DNA of 64,000 nucleotides from an uncultured Bacteroides sp. GTDB taxonomy: Bacteria > Bacteroidota > Bacteroidia > Bacteroidales > Bacteroidaceae. How positions within the stretch are numbered: the stretch's first letter is position 1; every line of letters begins with the position of its first letter. Under the pieces are notes generated by a model, which saw nothing but the letters and a program-made list of their open reading frames with translations, searched no databases and had not been told where the DNA came from. Location: assembly GCF_963676325.1 (NCBI RefSeq), contig NZ_OY781099.1:682001-746000 (forward strand), read 5' to 3'. Below are positions 26,048 to 34,121 of this stretch, piece after piece. Both the position numbers and the translations under genes were made by a program.

Positions 26048-26905
26048 ATGACAATAGATTGTAACACCGGACTGGTTTTGGAAGGAGGAGGTATGCGTGG
26101 AGTATTTACCTGCGGAGTACTTGATTATTTTATGGATCATAACATTCGCTTTCCTTATACTATCGGAGTCTCGGCTGGCGCCTGCAATGGTTTGTCTTAT
26201 CTCTCCCGTCAGCGTGGACGCGCTAAATACAGCAATATAGATTTACTTGATAAATATCATTATATTGGTTTGAAGCATCTTCTTAAAAAGAAGAACATCA
26301 TGGATTATGATTTGCTTTTTGGCGAGTTCCCGAAGCGAATTCTTCCGTATGACTATGACACCTATTTCTCTTCCTCCGAGCGTTTCGTTATGGTTACTAC
26401 CAACTGTGTAACCGGCGAGGCTAACTATCTTGAAGATAAAAAAGACAAACAGCGGGTGCTCGACATCTGCAAAGCATCCAGCAGTCTGCCTATTGTTTGC
26501 CCGATAACTTATGTAGACGGTATTCCGATGCTTGATGGTGGAATAGTTGATTCTATTCCTTTGTTACGTGCCGTGGAAGATGGACATCAGAACAATGTAG
26601 TAGTGCTGACTCGTAACAGAGGTTATCGAAAAGAAGCGAAAGATCATAAAGTTCCATCTATTATCTATCGTAAATATCCTAAAATCAGGGAAGCGTTGAG
26701 CCGCCGTTGTGCAGTATATAACGAACAACTGGAAATGGTTGAACGAATGGAAGATGAAGGACAAATTACTGTTATCCGTCCCGAGAAACCAATAGTTGTA
26801 GACCGGATTGAAAAAGATGTGATGAAGCTTACTGATTTATATAATGAAGGCTATGCCTGTGCCGGAAAGATAATGCATTCTGTTGCAAATGGCTCCAGAC
26901 AATAA
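26048..26905 (+). CDS. Patatin-like phospholipase family protein
   Basis: This 285-residue protein has the catalytic Ser-Asp dyad of patatins. The oxyanion loop is LEGGGMRGVFTCG, the nucleophile motif GVSAGACNG (Ser about 47) and the Asp is in MLDGGIVDSIPL (about 165). No signal peptide is present, so it probably acts on lipids from the cytosolic side, as in the RssA/YjjU group. It starts 47 bases after the antiporter and may share its transcript. The substrate is unknown. Confidence 0.93.
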   Translation: MTIDCNTGLVLEGGGMRGVFTCGVLDYFMDHNIRFPYTIGVSAGACNGLSYLSRQRGRAKYSNIDLLDKYHYIGLKHLLKKKNIMDYDLLFGEFPKRILPYDYDTYFSSSERFVMVTTNCVTGEANYLEDKKDKQRVLDICKASSSLPIVCPITYVDGIPMLDGGIVDSIPLLRAVEDGHQNNVVVLTRNRGYRKEAKDHKVPSIIYRKYPKIREALSRRCAVYNEQLEMVERMEDEGQITVIRPEKPIVVDRIEKDVMKLTDLYNEGYACAGKIMHSVANGSRQ

Positions 26906-26939
26906 TTTTATCTCCGAAAAAACAAAAAAAACAAAAATC

Positions 26940-27709
26940 ATCTGCTACCTGCTACCAAATGGTTGCTAAAGTATTGGCTGTTAAGTCTATAATCTAGTAG
27001 CAGATCCAATTTTAGCTAATTCATCTGCTACTAAAATCCATTTATCTGCTACAAAATAGGGCTATCTGCTACTAGTTTTCGGCCTGCTTTTTTATTTGCT
27101 GCCTGTAGATAAATTATCTTATTTTGGTAACTGTATGATATTACCCCCTCTGTTCTATAGTCCACTATTCAGGAATTCATCATTTTACTCTTTAGTAATC
27201 AGGTAAGCTTGTGCAGTCTGCATGAGTGATGTAAATCATTCGTTGCAGCCAGAGCATTTCATTTCGTTTGTTACTGAATTTTTTTAGTAGAACTAAGTGA
27301 GTTCACAACTGAGAACCCATGAGCCCTCAATTGAAAACCCATGGGTTCACAGATGAGAACCCATGGGTTTTCATCTGTGAACTCACTAATATCCTTTGTT
27401 TCTACTGCTTAATAGAGGCGTAAGCGAAACCTATCATCCTCTGCTTTGCTTGGTATTTCATTAATAGCTGCAAGGCTGCTGTGTAAGTGTTTAGTTGTGA
27501 TGCATCTATCATCGCTTAAAGTTATAGTGTTGGTTTTCTGACTGGTATGTTCAGCGATAATGCCTACTATGATGTTGTAGAACGTAGAGTTTAGTAGCAG
27601 ATAGCCCTGGTTTGTAGCAGATAAATGGGTTTTAGTAGCAGATGATTTTCTATCTGCCACTACCTGAAAGTCCTTTTGATAAGGCTTTTTATGCATTTTA
27701 GTAGCAGAT
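26940..27709. repeat. Mirror-symmetric array of ATCTGCTAC words (imperfect ~770-bp palindrome)
   Basis: This fills most of the 1.14-kb gene-free gap 26906-28045. The word ATCTGCTAC and its complement lie in mirror order about a centre near 27330. The left half has forward copies at 26940, 27023, 27044 and 27064, and a reverse copy near 26997. The right half has reverse copies at 27593, 27614, 27634 and 27700, and a variant forward copy at 27651. The 51-bp arms 27023-27073 and 27593-27643 are near-perfect complements. At the centre sits a separate dense palindrome. I see no credible gene in the gap. Confidence 0.85.
27296..27387. repeat. Nested, mutually exclusive palindromes at the centre of the array
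   Basis: The outer arms AGTGAGTTCACA (27296-27307) and TGTGAACTCACT (27376-27387) are perfect complements. Inside, AAAACCCATGGGTT (27334-27347) pairs with AACCCATGGGTTTT (27358-27371) across 10 bases. TTCACAGATGA (27346-27356) pairs with TCATCTGTGAA (27371-27381). Because the last pairing shares bases with the other two, alternative folds compete. Confidence 0.85.
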
Positions 27710-27983
27710 GGGGGAGATGATTTAGGAAAAATAGTAGTGCTTATTTGAACTAAATGGAGAATAGCGATGTGTAAAATAATAAGAAATTAAAGTTAAGTAT
27801 TAGAGATTCGGGTAAGAGTAGGTGCAATATGTTTGCAGCAATAACTAAAATGATAGATACAAATGCTTAAAAAATAACTCATCAATTTATGATTTCTAAG
27901 ACGGATTTTTAAATACTAGAGCTGCCTTTACTGTTTCTCTTTTTAAGTTGATGAAATATTCTGGAAAGATACAAAAAAAAGTA

Positions 27984-28000
27984 CCGTAAAAAAATTACGG
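27984..28000. promoter_or_regulatory. Possible operator of the ATPase/TOPRIM-GNAT operon
   Basis: CCGTAA (27984-27989) and TTACGG (27995-28000) form a 6-bp inverted repeat with a 5-bp spacer, just upstream of the -7 box and spanning the expected -33 position. A protein bound here would probably block transcription. Confidence 0.45.
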
Positions 28001-28015
28001 ATATATTTTTTTTTT

Positions 28016-28023
28016 TATATTTG
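28016..28023 (+). promoter_or_regulatory. -7 promoter box of the ATPase/TOPRIM-GNAT operon
   Basis: TATATTTG matches TAnnTTTG, 22 bases before the ATG at 28046. It follows a run of T. No TTTG is seen at -33. Confidence 0.5.
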
Positions 28024-28045
28024 CACAAATTTAATTTTAATTGAA

Positions 28046-29161
28046 ATGCTTAGAAAATTTAAGGTCTCGAATTTTAAATGTTTTGAAAAAGATTTTGTTT
28101 TAGATCTTTCGGAAACAAAGGGATATGCATTTAATTCAAGTTGCATAAAAAATGGTATTGTTAATAATGCACTTATTTATGGGCATAATGGTATGGGCAA
28201 ATCAAATTTAGGCTTAGCTATTTTTGATATTATTGAGCATTTGACAGATAAAAATAGAAATGAATCTCAATATAAGAATTATCTTAATGCATATAGCGAT
28301 TCAAAGATTGCTGAATTTTATTATGAATTTGAAATAAATAATAAAATAGTTAAATATGAGTATAGCAAAACTGATTATAAAACATTGGTGTTTGAAAAGT
28401 TTTCAATAGACGATAATGAATTTGTTTTATTTGATAGATCTGAAGGTAATAATCAGTTTGTTGTAAGATTTAAAGGAGCAGAAACTTTAAATACGATAAT
28501 AAATGATAATCAATTGTCAGCTCTTAAATATATTAGAAATAACACTGTACTAGAGAACAATGAGTACGCACAAGTCTTTGTTGGCTTTTTTTCTTTTATA
28601 GAAAGAATGTTGTATTTTCGCTCTTTGGAAGACAGAATGTATATGGGATTAGATGTAGGAATTAGAACATTAACAGATGATATTATTGAAAAAAATAATC
28701 TAAAGGACTTCGAAGCATTTCTAAATGATGCCAATATACAATGTAAATTATCTGTTGTAGAGGAATTAGATAAAAAAAATGTGGCATTTGATTTTGGAAA
28801 GAAAAAAATGCCAATGTATGATATTTGGTCAACAGGTACAAGCTCACTTACTCTTTTTTATTTTTGGTTTCAAAGGATTAGGGAAGGTGAGGTCCCTTTT
28901 TTATTCATAGATGAATTTGATGCTTTTTATCACCATGAATTATCAGCTATGATTGTTGAAAAACTAAAAAGAACAGGAGCCCAATTCATACTTACTACAC
29001 ATAATACTTCAATGATTACAAATGATCTTTTAAGGCCGGATTGCTATTTTTTAATGAATAAAGAGAAAATTCAGTCTTTATCAAAATGTACGGAGAAGGA
29101 ATTAAGAGAAGCTCATAATATTGAAAAAATGTATAAAGCTGGAGCATTCAATGTCGAGTAA
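28046..29161 (+). CDS. ABC/AAA-type ATPase, first gene of a putative defence pair
   Basis: This 371-residue ATPase is of the SMC/ABC-like class typical of OLD, RloA and PARIS AriA proteins. The N-terminus MLRKFKVSNFKCFEKDF is characteristic, Walker A is GHNGMGKS (46-53), a signature-like STGTSS lies near 268, Walker B is LFIDEFD (Asp289, Glu290) and the switch His is in LTTHNTSM (near 317). The middle (about 90-240) is a helical insertion in place of a long coiled coil. It has no nuclease motifs of its own; the second gene, whose ATG overlaps this stop by 11 bases, supplies the TOPRIM-like domain. AT-rich codon use is unlike the flanking core genes and suggests acquisition. Confidence 0.88.
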   Translation: MLRKFKVSNFKCFEKDFVLDLSETKGYAFNSSCIKNGIVNNALIYGHNGMGKSNLGLAIFDIIEHLTDKNRNESQYKNYLNAYSDSKIAEFYYEFEINNKIVKYEYSKTDYKTLVFEKFSIDDNEFVLFDRSEGNNQFVVRFKGAETLNTIINDNQLSALKYIRNNTVLENNEYAQVFVGFFSFIERMLYFRSLEDRMYMGLDVGIRTLTDDIIEKNNLKDFEAFLNDANIQCKLSVVEELDKKNVAFDFGKKKMPMYDIWSTGTSSLTLFYFWFQRIREGEVPFLFIDEFDAFYHHELSAMIVEKLKRTGAQFILTTHNTSMITNDLLRPDCYFLMNKEKIQSLSKCTEKELREAHNIEKMYKAGAFNVE

Positions 29162-30464
29162 TATCCTATTTGTTTTCGAAGGAAAGAGAACAGAAGAAAA
29201 AATGGTTAATAGTTTAGGGAAATATATTCTAAAGGAAAGTCCTATAATAAAATGTGCTTATGCTGGAGATATATATCAATTTTATAAAAAAATATCTATA
29301 GATGAGGATCTAGATACTTTTAATCTGGTGAAGGAAAGAGACTCTGAAAATTTAGATAGACTAAAGGACTATAACAGAGGTGATTTTGCTGAAATATATT
29401 TTTTCTTTGATTATGATGGACATTCATCATTGGCTAGTAAGAAAGATGATGATGGCAATATAATAAAACCAGGAGACGATAAAATCGCTGAAATATTGAG
29501 TTTCTTTGATAATGAAACAGACAAAGGTAAACTTTATATTAGTTATCCAATGGTTGAAGCCCTGAGGCATATTGTAGATTTTAAGACTTTCAAGGAGTTA
29601 AAGGTAAAGTGTAAGGGTAACTATTGTCCCAATAAATCAAAGTGTAAAGATATTGAGACATGCGAAAAAGAACCTTGTTATAAGGATCGGGTTTCAAAAG
29701 AAAGTATTGCACATCTATGTAATATAAATGGCTATACACATGAAACATGGAAGAATCTCATAAAAGCACATCTCTTTAAGATGAACTATATAGTGAATGA
29801 TACTTATGAATTCCCTGATGGAATTGAATCCCAACTAACTATTTTTACAAAGCAATTAGATAAGTATATTAATAAACAGTGTCCAAAAGTATGTGTATTA
29901 AGCGCATTTCCTATATTTGTTTATGATTATTACGGAAATGAAAAAACAAAGTGTTATGTAAACAGAACTATAGTGTCAATAGAAACTAAAAGCCTTTTAA
30001 TTCGGGAAATAATACCATCGGATATAAATGTTTTATTGTCTGTATATTCACAAGAGGAAAATATGAAGTATATCTCTAATGGTAAATATGACTGGACTAT
30101 TGAAGAATTGAGGAAAAAATATCAAAAAGTGAATAATAGTGGTTATCCGCAAGGATATGGTATTTTTGCTGTTGTTGTTGATGGAGAAGTTATAGGTGAG
30201 GCAGGGTTATTTAATTCTTATGAGGATGATAAAGTTCTGGAATTAGGTTATATCATTAATGAGAAATTCTGGAATAAAGGATATGGAACTAAAATATGCA
30301 AGGCATTACTGGATTATGGGTTTAATAAATTAAATCTGGAAAAGATTGTAGCCAGAATGCATCCTGAAAATATTGGCTCAATAAGAATTTGTGAAAAATT
30401 AAACTTTGTGAAGATAGATGTGACAGGTGCTATTTACTACCAATATGAAATATCTGGATTATAA
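29151..30464 (+). CDS. TOPRIM/RloB-like protein with Cys-rich insertion fused to a GNAT acetyltransferase
   Basis: This is a 437-residue two-domain protein. Residues 1-270 have the TOPRIM/RloB-like order of acidic motifs: LFVFEGKRTEE (Glu10), YFFFDYDGHS (Asp87, Asp89) and ISYPMVEAL (Pro133, Glu136). This is followed by a Cys cluster (154, 159, 165, 171, 176), possibly metal-binding, and LSAFPIFVYDYYG at the domain end. Residues ~277-437 are a RimJ/RimL-type GNAT domain with SLLIREIIPSDI and the acetyl-CoA loop NKGYGTK. I chose ATG 29151 (MSSNILF), overlapping the ATPase by 11 bases; a TTG at 29121 is in frame but unlikely. An effector role in phage defence is inferred. I know of no described system with this fusion. 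Confidence 0.78.
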   Translation: MSSNILFVFEGKRTEEKMVNSLGKYILKESPIIKCAYAGDIYQFYKKISIDEDLDTFNLVKERDSENLDRLKDYNRGDFAEIYFFFDYDGHSSLASKKDDDGNIIKPGDDKIAEILSFFDNETDKGKLYISYPMVEALRHIVDFKTFKELKVKCKGNYCPNKSKCKDIETCEKEPCYKDRVSKESIAHLCNINGYTHETWKNLIKAHLFKMNYIVNDTYEFPDGIESQLTIFTKQLDKYINKQCPKVCVLSAFPIFVYDYYGNEKTKCYVNRTIVSIETKSLLIREIIPSDINVLLSVYSQEENMKYISNGKYDWTIEELRKKYQKVNNSGYPQGYGIFAVVVDGEVIGEAGLFNSYEDDKVLELGYIINEKFWNKGYGTKICKALLDYGFNKLNLEKIVARMHPENIGSIRICEKLNFVKIDVTGAIYYQYEISGL

Positions 30465-30487
30465 TTTTTTAGTCTTAACAGAAATAG

Positions 30488-30522
30488 AAAAGGCTGCTTC
30501 AGAATCCTGAAGCAGCCTTTTT
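30488..30522. terminator. Bidirectional terminator between the defence pair and nifJ
   Basis: AAAGGCTGCTTCAG at 30489-30502 pairs perfectly with its complement at 30507-30520, 4-base loop, with A and T tracts outside. It serves both convergent units. Confidence 0.92.
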
Positions 30523-30541
30523 ATATAGAACTAAATATTAA

Positions 30542-33500
30542 TTAGTCTTCTTGTTCAACACCCCATTGTTGCTTAGCTAAACGCTTGTAGTTGTTATATC
30601 TCCACTTAGCGTTGTCTTGAGCAGCCTGGAATAATTCACCAGCTTCAGCAGGATACTGTTTTGCTAATGAAGCGTAACGAACTTCACCTTTCAGGAAGTT
30701 TTGGAAATTATCCCAGTTTGGTGCTTTAGAATCCAATGTGAATGGATTTTGTCCTTCAGCTTCCAATGCAGGATTGTATCTCCACAAGTGCCAGTAACCG
30801 CATTCTACTGCAGCAGCTTGTTCAGCTTGTGCTTTACCCATACCGGCTTTCAAACCGTGGTTGATACATGGTGAGTAAGCAATAACGATTGAAGGTCCGT
30901 CATAAGCTTCAGCTTCGCGAAGAGCTTTCAATGTTTGAGCCTGGTCAGCACCCATAGCGATTTGTGCGCAATATACATATCCGTATGTAGAAGCCATCAA
31001 ACCAAGGTCTTTCTTACGAACTCTCTTACCTGAAGCAGCAAACTTAGCAATAGCTCCAACTGGAGTTGCTTTAGATGACTGACCACCTGTGTTTGAGTAA
31101 ACTTCAGTATCAAGAACCAATACATTTACATTCTTTCCAGAAGCAAGTACGTGATCTAAACCACCGAAGCCGATATCATAAGAAGCACCATCACCACCGA
31201 TGATCCATTGAGATTTCTTGATTAAGAATTTGCTTAGTGAAGCAACTTCTTTGCAGATGTCACAATCGCAAGCTTTAACCATCGGAGTGATCTTAGCTTC
31301 AAGTTCGATTGAACGTTCTGTATTATTTTTGTCAGCAATCCATTCGTTGAATAAACCTTTCAGTTCAGCTGAACAGCAGTCGCAAGTCTGAGCTTTAGTC
31401 ATCAAGTCAACAAGACGCTCGCGCATTTTATCAACTGCAAGAGTCATACCCATACCGAATTCAGCAAAGTCTTCGAACAATGAGTTTGCCCATGCTGGTC
31501 CGTGTCCTTTTTCATTAGTTGTATAAGGAGTTGAAGGAACAGAACCTGAATAGATAGAAGAACATCCTGTTGCATTAGCTACCATTTGACGGTCGCCGAA
31601 CAATTGAGTTAACAACTTAACATAAGGAGTTTCACCACAACCTGAACATGCACCAGAGAACTCGAATAATGGAGTAGCGAACTGTGAGTTCTTCACGTTA
31701 GCGTTCACATTAACCAAGTGTTGTTTGCTCTTAACCTTAGAAGAAGTATATTCCCAGTTTGGAGCTTGAGGAAGTTGACCTTCAAGAGCTGCCATCTTAA
31801 GAGCTTTGCCTTGTTTGTTACCTGGACAAACATCAACACAGTTACCGCAACCAAGACAGTCAAGTACGTCAACCTGAATACGGAATTTCATACCGTCAAA
31901 TACTTTTCCGGTAGCTTTCAACATATCAGTGAAAGGAGCTGCAGCTTGTTCTGCTTCGTCAAGCACGAATGGACGGATAGAAGCGTGAGGACAAACATAA
32001 GCACACTTGTTACACTGGATACAGTTTTCAGAATTCCATTCAGGAACGAATGCTGCTACACCACGTTTTTCGTAAGTAGCAGTACCTTGTTGCCAAGTAC
32101 CATCTTCAATTCCAACGAAAGTAGATACAGGAAGATCATCACCATTCTGAGCGTTGATAACCTTAACTACTTTTTCTACGAATTCAGGAGCATTGCTTGC
32201 AGCAGCTTCTTCATCTTTCAATGTAGCCCATGCTGGATCAATAGTCAATTGTTTGTATTCACCTCCACGGTCAACAGCAGCATTGTTCTTGTCAACAATG
32301 TCTTGTCCCTTCTTACCGTAAGACTTAACAATGAATTTCTTCATTTGCTCTACAGCCAAATCAACAGGAATAACGCCTGTGATACGGAAGAATGCAGATT
32401 GAAGGATTGTATTTGTTCTGTTACCCAAGCCAATTTCTTGTGCAATCTGAGTAGCGTTGATATAATATACTGTGATATTCTTTTCTGCGAAATAACGTTT
32501 TACGTTGTTTGGCAAATGTTTAGCCAACTCTTCTTCGTTCCAGATGGTATTCAAAAGGAATGTACCATTCTGTTGCAAACCGCGGGTTACATCATACATA
32601 CGAAGGTATGCCTGAACGTGACAAGCTACGAAGTTTGGTGTATTTACCAAATATGTAGAACGGATAGGAGTGTCACCAAAACGAAGGTGTGAACAAGTGA
32701 AACCTCCTGATTTCTTAGAGTCATAAGAGAAGTATGCCTGACAGTGTTTGTTAGTATTATCACCGATAATCTTAACAGAGTTCTTGTTAGCACCTACTGT
32801 ACCGTCAGCTCCCAAACCAAAGAATTTAGCTTCGTACATACCTGCACCGCCTAATGCCATTTCTTCTTTCTTAGGAAGAGAAGTGAAAGTAACGTCGTCA
32901 ACTATACCAAGAGTGAACTGGTTCTTAGGCATTGCCAAAGAAAGGTTTTCGTATACAGAGATTACCTGAGCAGGAGTAGTATCTTTAGAAGAAAGACCAT
33001 AACGACCACCAACGATAACCGGAGCATCAGCTTGTCCGTAGAAACAATCTTTTACGTCTAAGTATAATGGTTCGCCTACTGCACCTGGTTCTTTTGTTCT
33101 GTCTAATACAGCAATACGTTTTGCAGTTTTAGGAACAGCAGCAAGGAAGTGTTTAGCAGAGAATGGACGGTACAAGTGTACTGCAACCAAACCAACTTTT
33201 TCTCCTTGAGCAGTTAGGTAATCAATTGCTTCGCGAGCAGCTTCTGTTACAGAACCCATAGCGATGATAACGCGGTCAGCATCGTCAGCACCATAGTAAT
33301 CGAACAAGCTGTATTTACGTCCTGTGATTTCAGAAAGTTCTTTCATGTATTCTTCTACGATACCTGGAACTTCATCATAGAATTTGTTGCATGCTTCTCT
33401 GTGTTGGAAGTATACATCTGGGTTTTCAGCCATACCGCGTGCAACTGGGTTCTCTGGGTTCAAAGAACGGTTACGGAATTCAGCTAAAGCATCCTGATCA

Positions 33501-34090
33501 ATCAGGTGAGCAAGGTCATCATTTTCCAACATCTCGATTTTCTGAATTTCGTGTGATGTACGGAATCCGTCGAAGAAGTTTACGAAAGGAACACGACTCT
33601 TAATTGTAGCTAAGTGAGCTACTGCTGACAAGTCCATAACTTCCTGTACAGAACCTTCAGCCAACATAGCGAAACCTACCTGACGACAAGCCATAACATC
33701 CTGGTGGTCACCAAAGATAGAAAGTGCGTGTGAAGCCAAAGCACGAGCCGATACGTGGAATACGCATGGAAGTAATTCTCCTGCAATCTTGTACATATTA
33801 GGAATCATAAGCAATAATCCCTGAGAAGCTGTGTAAGTAGTTGTTAGTGCACCAGCCTGAAGAGAACCGTGTAATGCACCTGCTGCACCTGCTTCAGATT
33901 GCATTTCCTGTACTAATACTGTTTCGCCGAAGATGTTTTTACGTCCGGCTGCAGCCCACTCGTCTACGTATTCTGCCATAGTCGAAGAAGGAGTGATAGG
34001 ATAGATCGAAGCTACTTCTGAGAACATATACGAGATATGTGCAGCAGCCTGATTACCATCACAAGTGATGAATTTCTTCTGTTTTGTCAT
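30542..34090 (-). CDS. nifJ: Pyruvate:ferredoxin (flavodoxin) oxidoreductase, single-chain
   Basis: This 1182-residue homodimeric enzyme converts pyruvate plus CoA to acetyl-CoA and CO2, reducing ferredoxin or flavodoxin. It is central to anaerobic carbon metabolism. Domain order is normal: N-terminal catalytic domain (DGNQAAAHISYMFSEV, YPITPSSTMAEY), middle domains, two [4Fe-4S] motifs (CIQCNKCAYVCPH and CLGCGNCVDVCPG), a third set of cysteines (CSGCGETPYVK with later CDCC and CDCDIC), and the TPP-binding segment GGDGASYDIGFGGLDHVL with NTGGQSSKATP. The gene starts 31 bases after an unrelated ATPase gene. No promoter is visible in that gap, so one may lie within the upstream gene. Confidence 0.98.
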   Translation of the reverse strand: MTKQKKFITCDGNQAAAHISYMFSEVASIYPITPSSTMAEYVDEWAAAGRKNIFGETVLVQEMQSEAGAAGALHGSLQAGALTTTYTASQGLLLMIPNMYKIAGELLPCVFHVSARALASHALSIFGDHQDVMACRQVGFAMLAEGSVQEVMDLSAVAHLATIKSRVPFVNFFDGFRTSHEIQKIEMLENDDLAHLIDQDALAEFRNRSLNPENPVARGMAENPDVYFQHREACNKFYDEVPGIVEEYMKELSEITGRKYSLFDYYGADDADRVIIAMGSVTEAAREAIDYLTAQGEKVGLVAVHLYRPFSAKHFLAAVPKTAKRIAVLDRTKEPGAVGEPLYLDVKDCFYGQADAPVIVGGRYGLSSKDTTPAQVISVYENLSLAMPKNQFTLGIVDDVTFTSLPKKEEMALGGAGMYEAKFFGLGADGTVGANKNSVKIIGDNTNKHCQAYFSYDSKKSGGFTCSHLRFGDTPIRSTYLVNTPNFVACHVQAYLRMYDVTRGLQQNGTFLLNTIWNEEELAKHLPNNVKRYFAEKNITVYYINATQIAQEIGLGNRTNTILQSAFFRITGVIPVDLAVEQMKKFIVKSYGKKGQDIVDKNNAAVDRGGEYKQLTIDPAWATLKDEEAAASNAPEFVEKVVKVINAQNGDDLPVSTFVGIEDGTWQQGTATYEKRGVAAFVPEWNSENCIQCNKCAYVCPHASIRPFVLDEAEQAAAPFTDMLKATGKVFDGMKFRIQVDVLDCLGCGNCVDVCPGNKQGKALKMAALEGQLPQAPNWEYTSSKVKSKQHLVNVNANVKNSQFATPLFEFSGACSGCGETPYVKLLTQLFGDRQMVANATGCSSIYSGSVPSTPYTTNEKGHGPAWANSLFEDFAEFGMGMTLAVDKMRERLVDLMTKAQTCDCCSAELKGLFNEWIADKNNTERSIELEAKITPMVKACDCDICKEVASLSKFLIKKSQWIIGGDGASYDIGFGGLDHVLASGKNVNVLVLDTEVYSNTGGQSSKATPVGAIAKFAASGKRVRKKDLGLMASTYGYVYCAQIAMGADQAQTLKALREAEAYDGPSIVIAYSPCINHGLKAGMGKAQAEQAAAVECGYWHLWRYNPALEAEGQNPFTLDSKAPNWDNFQNFLKGEVRYASLAKQYPAEAGELFQAAQDNAKWRYNNYKRLAKQQWGVEQED

Positions 34091-34121
34091 AACATTTATA
34101 TATTAAATAAAAAAAACTCTG

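Noticed and set aside
27409..27696. Minus-strand open frame of 95 codons in the repeat region
   Set aside because: It runs through the right half of the word array, has no ribosome site or promoter, and its sequence is largely dictated by the repeats.
26906..28045. CRISPR array
   Set aside because: Repeats are short, inverted as well as direct, irregularly spaced and without uniform spacers; no cas genes are present.
29121..29150. Upstream TTG start for the TOPRIM-GNAT gene
   Set aside because: The ATG at 29151 gives the usual hydrophobic strand followed by the EGKRTEE motif at once, and a normal overlap with the ATPase gene.
29950..30000. Possibility that the TOPRIM-GNAT fusion is a sequencing frameshift artefact
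   Set aside because: The frame is continuous with no compensating shift, both domains are complete, and no start signal is seen before the GNAT part; strain comparison would still be useful.
31718..32692. Long open frame (324 codons) antisense to nifJ
   Set aside because: It is a shadow of a strongly coding GC-structured gene; the composition (Ser, Cys and Phe-rich) and absence of any family pattern argue against it.
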